In this document: positions 24,955 through 33,703 of the stretch, one piece after another
Position numbering within the stretch: the stretch's first letter is position 1
How the letters are laid out: each line of letters starts with the position of its first letter
NCBI GenBank assembly: GCA_021770615.1
Contig: JAETQR010000017.1
Location: 1-64,000 of the forward strand
Source: Lachnospiraceae bacterium
GTDB lineage: Bacteria > Bacillota_A > Clostridia > Lachnospirales > Lachnospiraceae
Reading direction: 5' to 3'
DNA: 64,000 nt
The notes under the pieces: generated by a model
Told to the model about the DNA's origin: nothing
The model's input: the letters and a program-made list of their open reading frames with translations, nothing else
The model's database searches: none
Translations under genes and position numbers: made by a program

Positions 24955-25788
24955 TCAAACGGATGCTGTCTGGCTGGTTGTAGCTACGTTGTCTTTAAAT
25001 GTACATTCAAAACGTTCATGAAATGGCTTGTCAGTCAAAATGACCTGATCAAATTCTTTGATGAGGTCGATACATTTGCCAATGCTTTCGTGATATATTT
25101 TTTCCAGAACACGGTTTGTCTCAGGAGCAGTGCGTTTTGGAATGAGATCCATCATGTGTCCCTCCAGTTTTTTGTAGTGACACGATAATACCATTGCGGC
25201 ACGGATAAACAGCCTTCGGAACGTTCTGCCTGTAGTGAGGAACCATTTCGTGAAGGACATGGATCTCAATGATTTTTCTATTTTCTCCCGGGAGATTTCA
25301 AATGCCTGGTAAATCCCGTGAACGGCGTCCAATGTTTCCCGGTCCCAGCGGATGTGTTTCCACACAGGGTAAAGGAACGGGTTTCTGCCGTCTTTTTTCA
25401 TGAGATAACGGTCAAATTCAATCTCCATAACGAGGTGGTTGTAGCCGGGTTCTTCTGACTTTCTGATTACATAGGAATGACTCTCGCTGTCCAGCATAAA
25501 GTGGCAGATGACACCGAGCATATAGGCATATTCCCCACAGTCTTTTCCCTTTTTCTGGATAACCGGACGGATCTTGTCCAGAAAGTCAGAGAAGGGCTGA
25601 CGGTGCTGGGAATATCCGAGCTTATTTGGTTTGCAGCGGATAAACGGGCGGTAAAAAAACAGAAAATCCGGTCCCTGCAACCCGGCATTGAATGCTTTTG
25701 GGTACTTGTGGACGATTTTTTTCAATTCCGTTGGAAGTTTTTTGTAAATGTCTTTGCCAAATGAACTATGTGCATAGATTGACGGCAT
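24955..25788 (-). CDS. zinc-dependent phospholipase C-like family protein
   Basis: A 277-residue protein without a signal peptide. It begins MPSIYAHSSFG and carries LQGPDFLFFY, then CHFMLDSESHSYV and HLVMEIEFDRYLM, the His/Asp/Glu pattern of the zinc-dependent phospholipase C-like family common in Clostridia. The His-x3-Asp spacing fits metal binding. A cytosolic location would be unusual for a true phospholipase, so the substrate is open. Confidence 0.75.
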   Translation of the reverse strand: MPSIYAHSSFGKDIYKKLPTELKKIVHKYPKAFNAGLQGPDFLFFYRPFIRCKPNKLGYSQHRQPFSDFLDKIRPVIQKKGKDCGEYAYMLGVICHFMLDSESHSYVIRKSEEPGYNHLVMEIEFDRYLMKKDGRNPFLYPVWKHIRWDRETLDAVHGIYQAFEISREKIEKSLRSMSFTKWFLTTGRTFRRLFIRAAMVLSCHYKKLEGHMMDLIPKRTAPETNRVLEKIYHESIGKCIDLIKEFDQVILTDKPFHERFECTFKDNVATTSQTASV

Positions 25789-25879
25789 AAAATCACCTCT
25801 GTTAATTCTTATATAAATGTAGTATACTATATTCAGTCAAACTTATTCAATACAAAATTAAATTGAGAATGGAGACGAT

Positions 25880-26710
25880 ATGTTAGATTCCAGCGAAAAG
25901 ATTCATTATTTAGAAAGAGACGGTGTTCCCTTTTTACGCTTTCCCATTTTGGAGGAGCACCCGGTCATACATGGGTTTTCAACCCGTCTCGGAGGAGTGA
26001 GCAGTGGTGACTACGCTTCCATGAACCTGAGTTTTACACGGGGAGACCGGAGAGAAGATGTGGAGGAAAACTACCGGCTTTTTGCAAGGGCGGTTGGGTG
26101 TAAACCGGAGGAGCTTGTCCTGACAGATCAGGTTCACGATACAAAAATCCGCCGGGTGGGAAAAGAAGATGCGGGAGAGGTGTTCTGTGAAAAACGCAGT
26201 ATCCGGGGTACCGACGGGCTTGTGACCGATGAACCGGGCGTTATGCTCATGACATTTTTTGCAGACTGTGTTCCCCTTCTGTTTTATGATCCGGTGAAGC
26301 GTGCAGTCGGTAATGCGCATTCCGGATGGCGTGGGACAGTAAAAAGGATGGGGCAGAAGATGACAGAGAGGATGAAAGCGGAATTTGGTTCTGAGCCCGG
26401 GGATCTTCTCGTAGTGATCGGCCCGTCGATCTGCCAGTCCTGTTATGAGGTGAGCGAAGAGGTTATTAAGGAGTTTCAAAAAATAATTGACCGGAGATAC
26501 CGGGATGACATATATTATAAGAAGCCGGACGGGCACTATCAGCTGGATCTCTGGCAGGCAAATAAGATTTTACTCATGCAGGCAGGAGTGAAGGAAGAGC
26601 ATATTTGTGTGAGTGAAGTGTGTACCTGCTGTCATCCGGAACTTTTGTTTTCCCATCGTTATACAAACGGAAAGAGAGGAAATCTGGCCGCTGTGATCGG
26701 GCTGTCGTAA
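25880..26710 (+). CDS. pgeF: peptidoglycan editing factor PgeF (YfiH/laccase-domain)
   Basis: A 276-residue protein of the DUF152/YfiH family. The zinc site motifs are all present: FADCVPLLFYD, NAHSGWRGT and the C-terminal CTCCHPELLFSHR. E. coli PgeF removes wrongly placed L-Ser from peptidoglycan precursors; other members were described as polyphenol oxidases or purine nucleosidases. It opens a run pgeF-queH-apbE-MATE. Confidence 0.87.
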   Translation: MLDSSEKIHYLERDGVPFLRFPILEEHPVIHGFSTRLGGVSSGDYASMNLSFTRGDRREDVEENYRLFARAVGCKPEELVLTDQVHDTKIRRVGKEDAGEVFCEKRSIRGTDGLVTDEPGVMLMTFFADCVPLLFYDPVKRAVGNAHSGWRGTVKRMGQKMTERMKAEFGSEPGDLLVVIGPSICQSCYEVSEEVIKEFQKIIDRRYRDDIYYKKPDGHYQLDLWQANKILLMQAGVKEEHICVSEVCTCCHPELLFSHRYTNGKRGNLAAVIGLS

Positions 26711-26745
26711 CAGTACACATATTTTTACAGGTAAGGTGTGACGGG

Positions 26746-27387
26746 ATGAACCAGAGAAATTACCAGAAGGAACTGGATGAGATATTAAAACAGATAACAG
26801 AAGAGGGCGGTGGCAGAACCTTATTTCTGCATTGCTGTTGTGCGCCGTGCAGCAGTTATGTGCTGGAGTATCTCTCGGAGTATATGGATCTTGTTCTCTA
26901 TTTTTATAATCCGAATATTACAGAGGAGAATGAATATGAGAAGAGAAAGAAGGAACTGAAGCGTCTGGTTCAGGAAAATGTATATACTCACAGCATCCGG
27001 TTTGTAGATGCCGATTATGACAGGGATCTCTTTTTCGAGATGGCGAAGGGGCTTGAACGGGAGCCGGAGTGTGGAAAACGCTGTTTGAAATGCTATGAGA
27101 TGCGGCTTCAAAAAACGGCAGAGATGGCCGTGAAGACAGGAGCGGATTATTTTTGCACGACATTGTCGATCAGCCCGCACAAAAATGCGGACTGGCTCAT
27201 GCAGATCGGGGAGCGCCTCGGGGAAACGTATGGGATCGCTTATCTGCCATCGGATTTTAAGAAGAAAAACGGATATAAGAGAAGTATTGAGTTGTCAAGA
27301 GAATACGGCCTTTACCGGCAGAACTACTGTGGATGTATTTATTCCAGAGAGGCTGCCAGACAGAGAGGACAGGGTGAATGCAAATGA
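26746..27387 (+). CDS. queH: epoxyqueuosine reductase QueH
   Basis: A 213-residue enzyme of the DUF208/QueH family, which reduces epoxyqueuosine to queuosine in tRNA without cobalamin. The characteristic Cys cluster LHCCCAPCSSY is near the start, further Cys lie in CGKRCLKCYEMR, SPHKNADWL follows, and the C-terminus has QNYCGCIYS. The ATG 26746 was chosen since it opens the family domain. It overlaps the start of apbE. Confidence 0.88.
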   Translation: MNQRNYQKELDEILKQITEEGGGRTLFLHCCCAPCSSYVLEYLSEYMDLVLYFYNPNITEENEYEKRKKELKRLVQENVYTHSIRFVDADYDRDLFFEMAKGLEREPECGKRCLKCYEMRLQKTAEMAVKTGADYFCTTLSISPHKNADWLMQIGERLGETYGIAYLPSDFKKKNGYKRSIELSREYGLYRQNYCGCIYSREAARQRGQGECK

Positions 27388-28388
27388 AGAAAAGACTGAT
27401 TTTTTCGCTGGTGCTCTTAGGCACCATATTTTTATGTGCCGGCTGCCAGTCTGCGGATGGCGGAGAAGAGAAGAAAGAGATAAAAAAAGAATCGACGGAG
27501 ATCTTTGCGATGGATACGATCATTGATCTGACCGTGTATGCCGAAGAACCGTCTGAAATACTGACGGAAGCAGGAAAACAGATCCAGAATTATGAGAATC
27601 TCTTTTCTGTCAATATAGAGACAAGTGATGTGGCAAAATTAAACCGTGCCGGAGGTGCTCTGGTACAGGTGTCTCCTGAGACATATGAGCTGATCCGGAA
27701 AGGGATCGAAATTTCAGAGCGCACGGAGGGATTGTTTGATATATCCGTGTATCCTCTTGTCAGGGCATGGGGATTTACGACAGAAGAGTACCGGGTGCCG
27801 GATCAGAAGGAGCGGGAAATGATATTGAAAAATATAGATTACACCCGCATTGAACTGGGTGCGGACAATGCAGTCCGTATTCCGGAAGAGATGCAGATCG
27901 ATCTGGGAGGTATCGCAAAGGGGTATGTTTCCCAGAAACTGATTGAATTGTTCCGGGAGAAAAACGCCAAAGCAGCGGTAGTATCCCTTGGGGGAAATGT
28001 CCAGACATATGGGGAAAAACCAGATGGGACATTATTTACAGTGGGGATCACCGATCCGGCGGATGGAGCAGGAATCCTTGGTACGATCGAAGTCGGGGAA
28101 AAGGCGGTCATTACTTCGGGTTCTTATCAGCGCTATTTTGAAAAAGACGGAGTGGTTTACCATCATATCATGGATAAGCGGACAGGGGCTCCGGCGGATA
28201 GTGACTTAAAGAGTGTGACAGTCATATCGGATGTGGGAGAGAGCGCGGACAGTCTGGCTACAGCGCTGTTTGTAATGGGGAAAGAAAAAGCGGTTGAATT
28301 TGATAAAGCGAACGAAGATATTAAACTTATTTTAATTGACGAACAAAATGAGGTGTGGACCTCAGAAGGGATTGAGTTGAAACAATGA
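27378..28388 (+). CDS. apbE: FAD:protein FMN transferase (ApbE lipoprotein)
   Basis: A 336-residue lipoprotein with a lipobox ending LCAGC at residue 23. Family motifs include FAMDTIIDL, DLGGIAKGYVSQKL, and HHIMDKRTGAP. It attaches FMN covalently to Thr of exported flavoproteins such as Rnf and Nqr subunits. Either ATG 27378 (AGAGGA eight bases before) or ATG 27384 may be used; both overlap queH. The following MATE gene overlaps its stop by four bases. Confidence 0.88.
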   Translation: MQMKKRLIFSLVLLGTIFLCAGCQSADGGEEKKEIKKESTEIFAMDTIIDLTVYAEEPSEILTEAGKQIQNYENLFSVNIETSDVAKLNRAGGALVQVSPETYELIRKGIEISERTEGLFDISVYPLVRAWGFTTEEYRVPDQKEREMILKNIDYTRIELGADNAVRIPEEMQIDLGGIAKGYVSQKLIELFREKNAKAAVVSLGGNVQTYGEKPDGTLFTVGITDPADGAGILGTIEVGEKAVITSGSYQRYFEKDGVVYHHIMDKRTGAPADSDLKSVTVISDVGESADSLATALFVMGKEKAVEFDKANEDIKLILIDEQNEVWTSEGIELKQ

Positions 28389-29770
28389 GGGAAAAGTTGA
28401 TCGGAGATAAAAGATTTTACCGGCATTTGTTTGGCATCGCAGTACCGATGATGATCCAGATGGGCATTACTAATTTTGCCAGTATGCTCGACAATATCAT
28501 GGTGGGACAGGTAGGAACGGAACAGATGACAGGGGTTGCGATCGCAAACCAGCTCATTTTTGTATATAATCTGCTCGTGTTTGGGGCGGTATCCGGCCCG
28601 GGGATTTTCACCGCACAGTATTTCGGGCAGAGAAATCATGAAGGAGTGCGGCATACGGTACGTTTTAAGATCATATGCTGTTTTGTGATCACGGTGGCCG
28701 GCCTGATCGTTATGGGAACACTGGGAAACCATTTGATCCAGTTTTATCTGCATCAGGAGGGAAGCACGGGAAGTGTCGCGGATACACTCAGGTATGGTCT
28801 TGAATATCTGCATATTGTGATGTTTAGTTTTGTGCCGTTTGCGATCGTACAGGTCTATGCCGGGACGCTAAAAGAGACCGGAGAGACACTTGTACCGATG
28901 AAAGCAGGGCTTATTTCTGTATTTGTAAATCTGATCTTAAATTATATTCTCATCTATGGAAAATTTGGAGCACCGGCTCTTGGTGCCAGAGGGGCTGCAG
29001 TTGGCACTGTGGTGGCCAGAGTGGTAGAGATGCTCATTATCGTTATATGGACACACCGGAATTCGGAACGAAATCTCTTTATCAAAGGATTGTACCGCAG
29101 TTTAAAGATTCCGGGAGCCCTTGTAAAAAATATCGTGATCAAAGGATTGCCGCTTTTATTAAATGAGGGACTCTGGGCAGCAGGGATGGCGATGCTGATG
29201 CAATGCTATTCGGTGCGCGGGCTCGACGTCGTGGCTGCGATGAATATTTCAAATACGCTTAATAATCTGTTTAATGTCGTATTTCTGTCGATCGGAAACA
29301 GTGTGGCGATCATCGTCGGACAGCTTCTCGGGGCAGGAAAAATGGAAGAGGCAAAAAAAAGCGCTTACCGGACGATCTTCTGCTCGACCGTGGTCTGTGT
29401 CGGCATTGCCATGATGCTTGCGGGAGCTGCTTTTGTGTTCCCGGGTGTGTATGAAACGACACAGAACATAAAAGATCTGGCGACAGGGTTTATCGTGGTC
29501 CTGGCGATATACATGCCCGTGAATGCTTTTTTACATGCCACTTATTTTACGATACGTTCCGGGGGCAAAACGATCATTACGTTTTTCTTTGACAGTGGTT
29601 TTGTGTGGCTTGTCTCGATCCCGGTAGCCTGGTGCCTGTCAAGATATACGGGGATTCCGATCTTACCTCTGTATTTTATCTGCTGCGGGGTAGACGTGAT
29701 GAAAGCAGTGATCGGTTTTATCCTTTTGATCCGGGGCGTCTGGCTGAATAACCTTGTGAATGAATCCTGA
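28385..29770 (+). CDS. MATE family efflux transporter
   Basis: A 461-residue membrane protein with about 12 segments and MATE signatures (NFASMLDNIMVGQVG at the start, IVGQLLGAGKMEEA in the second half). It is only distantly like the MATE protein at 7 kb. It starts on an ATGA overlap with apbE and ends the operon. The substrate is unknown. Confidence 0.88.
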   Translation: MREKLIGDKRFYRHLFGIAVPMMIQMGITNFASMLDNIMVGQVGTEQMTGVAIANQLIFVYNLLVFGAVSGPGIFTAQYFGQRNHEGVRHTVRFKIICCFVITVAGLIVMGTLGNHLIQFYLHQEGSTGSVADTLRYGLEYLHIVMFSFVPFAIVQVYAGTLKETGETLVPMKAGLISVFVNLILNYILIYGKFGAPALGARGAAVGTVVARVVEMLIIVIWTHRNSERNLFIKGLYRSLKIPGALVKNIVIKGLPLLLNEGLWAAGMAMLMQCYSVRGLDVVAAMNISNTLNNLFNVVFLSIGNSVAIIVGQLLGAGKMEEAKKSAYRTIFCSTVVCVGIAMMLAGAAFVFPGVYETTQNIKDLATGFIVVLAIYMPVNAFLHATYFTIRSGGKTIITFFFDSGFVWLVSIPVAWCLSRYTGIPILPLYFICCGVDVMKAVIGFILLIRGVWLNNLVNES

Positions 29771-29778
29771 TCCTTCAT

Positions 29779-29834
29779 TTTTAATCTGATTTTAATGTTT
29801 GCTCAATTTCATTTTAATGAGCCTGAGGTATGAT
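29779..29834 (+). promoter_or_regulatory. promoter with helically phased TTTTAAT repeats
   Basis: TTTTAAT occurs at 29779-29785, 29790-29796 and 29812-29818, that is with 11- and 22-base phasing. A TATGAT -10 box lies at 29829-29834 with no good -35 box at 17 bases. This looks like an OmpR/PhoP-type activated promoter for the two-component operon that follows. Confidence 0.5.
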
Positions 29835-29889
29835 AGGGTTGTAAACAAAATAAAGTTTCCTTTGAAAGAGGGAGAAAGGAAGGAATATT

Positions 29890-30432
29890 ATGGATGAACT
29901 GGAAAAGGTTGAGCGTCTGAGAGAACGGGCAGATGTGAGCTATGAAGAGGCCAAAAAAGCATTGGAGGAATGTGGCGGCGATCTATTGGAAGCCATGGTT
30001 TATCTGGAAAAGCATGGAAAGGTAAAGAAACCGGGGCAGTCGAGTTATACGACCCGGTATGAGGAGCCGGAAAAGATCCATGAGGCCGCAAGCGCCACAA
30101 AAAATCCGAATGGAATCGGAGATATGTTGAACCGCTTTTTTGAGTGGTGCCGGAAAATGATCCAAAAGGGAAATGAGACGATGTTTAAAGTAGACCGGGA
30201 TGACAAGAATATCATCCGTGTTCCGGTTACCGTATTTGTCATTATATGTATTTTTTTCTTTTGGGCGGTGTTCTGCATTATGGTGATCGGATTGTTTGTG
30301 GGCTGCCGCTATTCCTTTGAGGGAGTGGGAAAGGTTGAAGTGGACGTGAATAAAGCGATGGATCATGCGGCGGATGCGGCTGAGAAGATCAAAAATGGTT
30401 TCTCGGATACGGATACGAAACAGGACAAATAA
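29890..30432 (+). CDS. DUF4342-type membrane protein with UBA-like N-terminus
   Basis: A 180-residue protein. Residues about 1-45 form a UBA/TS-N-like helical domain (ADVSYEEAKKALEECGGDLLEAMVYLEK), followed by a linker, a DUF4342-type region and one membrane segment at about 118-138. It lies before a response regulator with about 20 bases between, so it is probably part of that operon and perhaps a membrane partner of the kinase. Confidence 0.75.
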   Translation: MDELEKVERLRERADVSYEEAKKALEECGGDLLEAMVYLEKHGKVKKPGQSSYTTRYEEPEKIHEAASATKNPNGIGDMLNRFFEWCRKMIQKGNETMFKVDRDDKNIIRVPVTVFVIICIFFFWAVFCIMVIGLFVGCRYSFEGVGKVEVDVNKAMDHAADAAEKIKNGFSDTDTKQDK

Positions 30433-30452
30433 GTTTTCAGGTGGAGGCGAAG

Positions 30453-31148
30453 ATGTCAGAGCGGATTTTGATCGTAGAAGATGAAGATAAGATCGCACGT
30501 TTTATCGAACTTGAATTAAAACATGAAGGGTATGAGGTGACGAAACGATCCGATGGCAGGGACGGATTGGAGGAGGCGTTGTCAGGAGACTATGACCTTA
30601 TGCTTTTGGATATCATGCTTCCGGGCCTGAATGGATTTGAGGTTCTCAGGAGGTTAAGAAACCGTTCCTCTTTACCGGTCATCCTGCTTACAGCGAGGGA
30701 TGAGGTGATGGATAAGGTGGCAGGGCTCGATGGCGGGGCAGATGATTATATCACGAAACCTTTTGCTATTGAAGAACTGCTGGCCAGGATCCGCCTTGCC
30801 CTGAAAAAATCGGCTGGCTTGTCTTTGCATGCTGCGAGAGAGGAAAATTGTCTCTCTTATGGTAAATTGAAGTTGGATGAGAGCCGGTATGAAGTCTTTT
30901 TTGATGGGGAAAGTATCAGTCTGACGAACCGGGAATTTGAACTTTTGAAAATCCTTCTGGAAAATAAGAACCGGGTTATGACAAGGGAGATTCTGTTAAA
31001 CCAGGTGTGCGGTTACGATTATGTGGGTGAAACGAATGTGATCGATGTGTATATCCGGTATCTCAGGAGCAAGATTGATGAGCGGTTTGGCGTGAAGATG
31101 ATCCAGACTGTCCGGGGCGTCGGTTATGTGATCAGGGAAGAAGTGTGA
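30453..31148 (+). CDS. OmpR-family response regulator
   Basis: A 231-residue regulator: receiver domain (about 1-120) with the acidic pocket in VEDED, phosphoacceptor Asp in MLLDIMLPG, Thr in LLTARD and Lys in ITKPF; then an OmpR-type winged helix (about 130-231). The start is ATG 30453 behind GGAGG. The phased repeats upstream of the operon may be its own sites. Confidence 0.9.
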   Translation: MSERILIVEDEDKIARFIELELKHEGYEVTKRSDGRDGLEEALSGDYDLMLLDIMLPGLNGFEVLRRLRNRSSLPVILLTARDEVMDKVAGLDGGADDYITKPFAIEELLARIRLALKKSAGLSLHAAREENCLSYGKLKLDESRYEVFFDGESISLTNREFELLKILLENKNRVMTREILLNQVCGYDYVGETNVIDVYIRYLRSKIDERFGVKMIQTVRGVGYVIREEV

Positions 31149-31273
31149 AGGAAAATGATGGTTCGTAAAAACCTCACCAATCATTTTCTCGTTCCGCAAA
31201 TCGGAACTCTCGTCACACCGGAAGAACGCAAAAACAGCGTTCTTCACCGATTGTTTGTGCCGCCTCCGGCGGC
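31149..31273 (+). repeat. cluster of four short hairpins between regulator and kinase
   Basis: Four consecutive inverted repeats fill the gap: GAAAATGAT (31151-31159) with 31180-31188, GTTCCG (31191-31196) with 31202-31207, GAAGAACGC (31221-31229) with GCGTTCTTC (31237-31245), and GCCGCC (31259-31264) with GGCGGC (31268-31273). None has a T-tract, so they are not simple terminators. They may tune the regulator to kinase ratio or be an inserted palindromic repeat. Confidence 0.6.
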
Positions 31274-31297
31274 ATGTTTGAAAGAGTGAAGGAAATT

Positions 31298-32554
31298 ATG
31301 AAGAAAAAAGAAACAGCCAGAACATCATCCATCGCAAGAAGGATCAATGGGATCTGGGTGCGCAGACAGTTTTTTTCTTATCTGTGGATGGATATTATCG
31401 TCGTCGCCCTGATCATTGCAGGCTGGTGTTATGTGGCAGAAATTAACTTTTTTGGGAGTTTCCACTGGAACAGGAGCGAGCGTTTCTTTGAAATACAGGA
31501 TGGGATCTGGAGCATTGTATATGTTGTGGGGGAAACGGGCCGGACAATGCGCCGGGACGCCGGACTGCTGTTTGAGATGATCCTGTTTTGTTCGGTTGGA
31601 ATTGTCGTATTGCAGATCCTGTCCCTTTTGCACCACTTGATATTTGGCACGAGAGATGTGCGTTACCGGCTTCATCCGCTGAATGAGATGGCCAGGAAGG
31701 CAGAAGAGATCAGCAGCATTGCATTTGACGAGAGTAAGTTCCAGCTTCTGGAGGATGCGATCTCCCATGTGAATCCCGGAGACGGGAACGAGCATTTAAA
31801 GATTGGGGACAAAGATCTTCAGGGACTTGAACTGGCGGTAAATAATCTGATCGACCGTATGAGGGAATCTTACCGGCAGCAGTCCCGTTTCGTTTCGGAC
31901 GCCTCTCATGAACTCCGGACGCCAATTTCTGTTATTCAGGGATATGCGAATATGTTAGACCGTTGGGGAAAAGAAGATGAGACGGTTTTGGAAGAGGGGA
32001 TCGAGGCGATCCGTCATGAGTCGGAGCATATGTCTACTCTTGTAGAACAATTATTGTTTCTTGCCCGGTCTGACAGTGGAAAAAATGAAATGGTAATGGA
32101 AACGCTTTCTCTTGCAAAGTTAGTAAAAGAGGCATATGAGGAGTCGGTGATGATCGATGAGAAGCACTGTTATCTGCTCAGGAAACTGGCAGAGGACGAG
32201 GTCATGATATCAGGAGATTCTACGATGCTCAAGCAGACGATCCGTATCCTCGCAGATAATGCGATGAAGTATGCGAATGAGAAGGAGGAGATCATCTTTG
32301 CGTTTGGAAGATCGGGGACAGAGGTTTTCTTCTATGTGCAGGACAGCGGGGTGGGAATGAGAGAACAGGATATCGCCCATATGTTTGAGCGGTTTTACCG
32401 CTCGGATGAGGCGAGGAATAAAGAGACAGGGGGGACCGGCCTCGGCTTATCGATCGCTAAATGGATCGTGGATAAGCACAGAGGGCATTTTGAGATCCTT
32501 TCCAGAGAGGGACTCGGGACGAGGATCACCGTATGGCTGCCCTCGGGAAAATGA
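31298..32554 (+). CDS. sensor histidine kinase
   Basis: A 418-residue HisKA/HATPase kinase with two membrane segments (about 25-45 and 90-115) around a short outer loop. A HAMP-like linker leads to the H box SDASHELRTPIS, the N box ADNAMKYAN, and the G boxes DSGVGM and TGLGLSIAKWI. It pairs with the OmpR regulator upstream. The start at 31298 follows AAGGA; an ATG at 31274 abuts a hairpin and has no binding site. Confidence 0.88.
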   Translation: MKKKETARTSSIARRINGIWVRRQFFSYLWMDIIVVALIIAGWCYVAEINFFGSFHWNRSERFFEIQDGIWSIVYVVGETGRTMRRDAGLLFEMILFCSVGIVVLQILSLLHHLIFGTRDVRYRLHPLNEMARKAEEISSIAFDESKFQLLEDAISHVNPGDGNEHLKIGDKDLQGLELAVNNLIDRMRESYRQQSRFVSDASHELRTPISVIQGYANMLDRWGKEDETVLEEGIEAIRHESEHMSTLVEQLLFLARSDSGKNEMVMETLSLAKLVKEAYEESVMIDEKHCYLLRKLAEDEVMISGDSTMLKQTIRILADNAMKYANEKEEIIFAFGRSGTEVFFYVQDSGVGMREQDIAHMFERFYRSDEARNKETGGTGLGLSIAKWIVDKHRGHFEILSREGLGTRITVWLPSGK

Positions 32555-32558
32555 AATT

Positions 32559-33599
32559 TTATTTCTGGTCATAGATAACTTTTGAGGCGGTGTGGATAAA
32601 GGCACGCTCGATCCATTTGCAGAGTTTTTCATATTCTGCCCGGGACAGGTTTCTTGTGCTGCCGACCCAATAGTGATGTTTTTTACCTCTGGCTGTGATC
32701 GTTATTGTTCGTGCTTTTGGGAAAATGGAATTTGGAACAGCGTTTGCGGCAGTCATCCGTATCGTCTGTATTTCACTGACGGAAAAATGGGTATCATCCA
32801 AAAAAAGAAATGTACCATGCCTGCTTATTTTATGCGGGCATTTTTTCTGGTAGGAAAGAATACGGATTGCATTTACCGGTATGCCAAGAAGCAGAAAAAT
32901 GCTGACGATCACAAGGAAATACCAGTATAGTGGGACAAAGAAAGAGCGCACGAGAAAAGCAGCAGTGACCGCAGCCAGAATAATCACAGAGGAAATTGCA
33001 AATTCTTTCCATGCAGACCGGATGATCGCCTGTCTGGGGAAAGGGAATTCGGTTTCACCTGCCTGCATGTCATTGTAGGCTGTTTCGGAGCGGACTTCCA
33101 CCGGCACCTCATTTGCGACCGCGGCATGAATGGCGGAAGAGAGGGCAGTGAAATCAGCTTTGCGGAAAAAGGCAAGCCGGAACCGTTTCTTTTGACCCGG
33201 TTTTTGATCATATATTTCTGTTACTTCCATATATAAGAGTTCATTTTTTATTGATTTGTTCCCGATTTTTTTTGTAAAGGTAAACTGGTTCGAAGAGAGA
33301 GGATAGGTATGTGGTTTTTGAAACCAGCGTTTGACGCGGACATGCTTTCTTCCTACCCAGACATATGTTATGCGTGGTGTATAGAAAAGAAAAGTGAAAA
33401 GCAGTGAGAGGATGAGGTCAGCCGGAAAAGTGAGTAGACAGTAAATACCGTCATATATACTGCTTCCTGACAGCATAAATTGAAGAAAATCTTTGATAGC
33501 CCAGATGAGGACGAAAAGAAGCAATCCCCGGATCAATATGCCCATGGCACATAAAAGGGGAGAGGGTGTGTATTTTTTTCCGAAATCCGTATCATTCAT
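32559..33599 (-). CDS. membrane protein with PH-like cytosolic regions
   Basis: A 346-residue protein with two pairs of hydrophobic segments (about 18-75 and 190-240), each followed by a beta-rich region, suggesting a duplicated membrane-plus-PH-like layout (YTPRITYVWVGRKHVRVKRW; FLDDTHFSVSEIQTIRM). The start is ATG 33599 behind AAGGAGAA, and earlier in-frame codons lack a site. It lies behind the argG terminator on the same strand and is convergent with the kinase gene. Function unknown. Confidence 0.65.
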   Translation of the reverse strand: MNDTDFGKKYTPSPLLCAMGILIRGLLLFVLIWAIKDFLQFMLSGSSIYDGIYCLLTFPADLILSLLFTFLFYTPRITYVWVGRKHVRVKRWFQKPHTYPLSSNQFTFTKKIGNKSIKNELLYMEVTEIYDQKPGQKKRFRLAFFRKADFTALSSAIHAAVANEVPVEVRSETAYNDMQAGETEFPFPRQAIIRSAWKEFAISSVIILAAVTAAFLVRSFFVPLYWYFLVIVSIFLLLGIPVNAIRILSYQKKCPHKISRHGTFLFLDDTHFSVSEIQTIRMTAANAVPNSIFPKARTITITARGKKHHYWVGSTRNLSRAEYEKLCKWIERAFIHTASKVIYDQK

Positions 33600-33626
33600 A
33601 AAAGTAATTCTCCTTTTGACAGTAAA

Positions 33627-33664
33627 ATACCCGCAGGGCCAGGAATACCTTATCCTGCGGGTAT
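33627..33664 (-). terminator. intrinsic terminator behind argG
   Basis: ATACCCGCAGG (33627-33637) and CCTGCGGGTAT (33654-33664) form an 11-bp stem. On the minus strand it is followed by TTTTACT. It separates argG from the membrane-protein gene. Confidence 0.8.
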
Positions 33665-33703
33665 GGGGTTTTCTCATATTGCGGGGCAAAGAACCGCAGT
33701 CCT

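Noticed and set aside
31149..31273. Riboswitch between regulator and kinase
   Set aside because: The hairpins are independent short palindromes with no conserved riboswitch core that I recognise.
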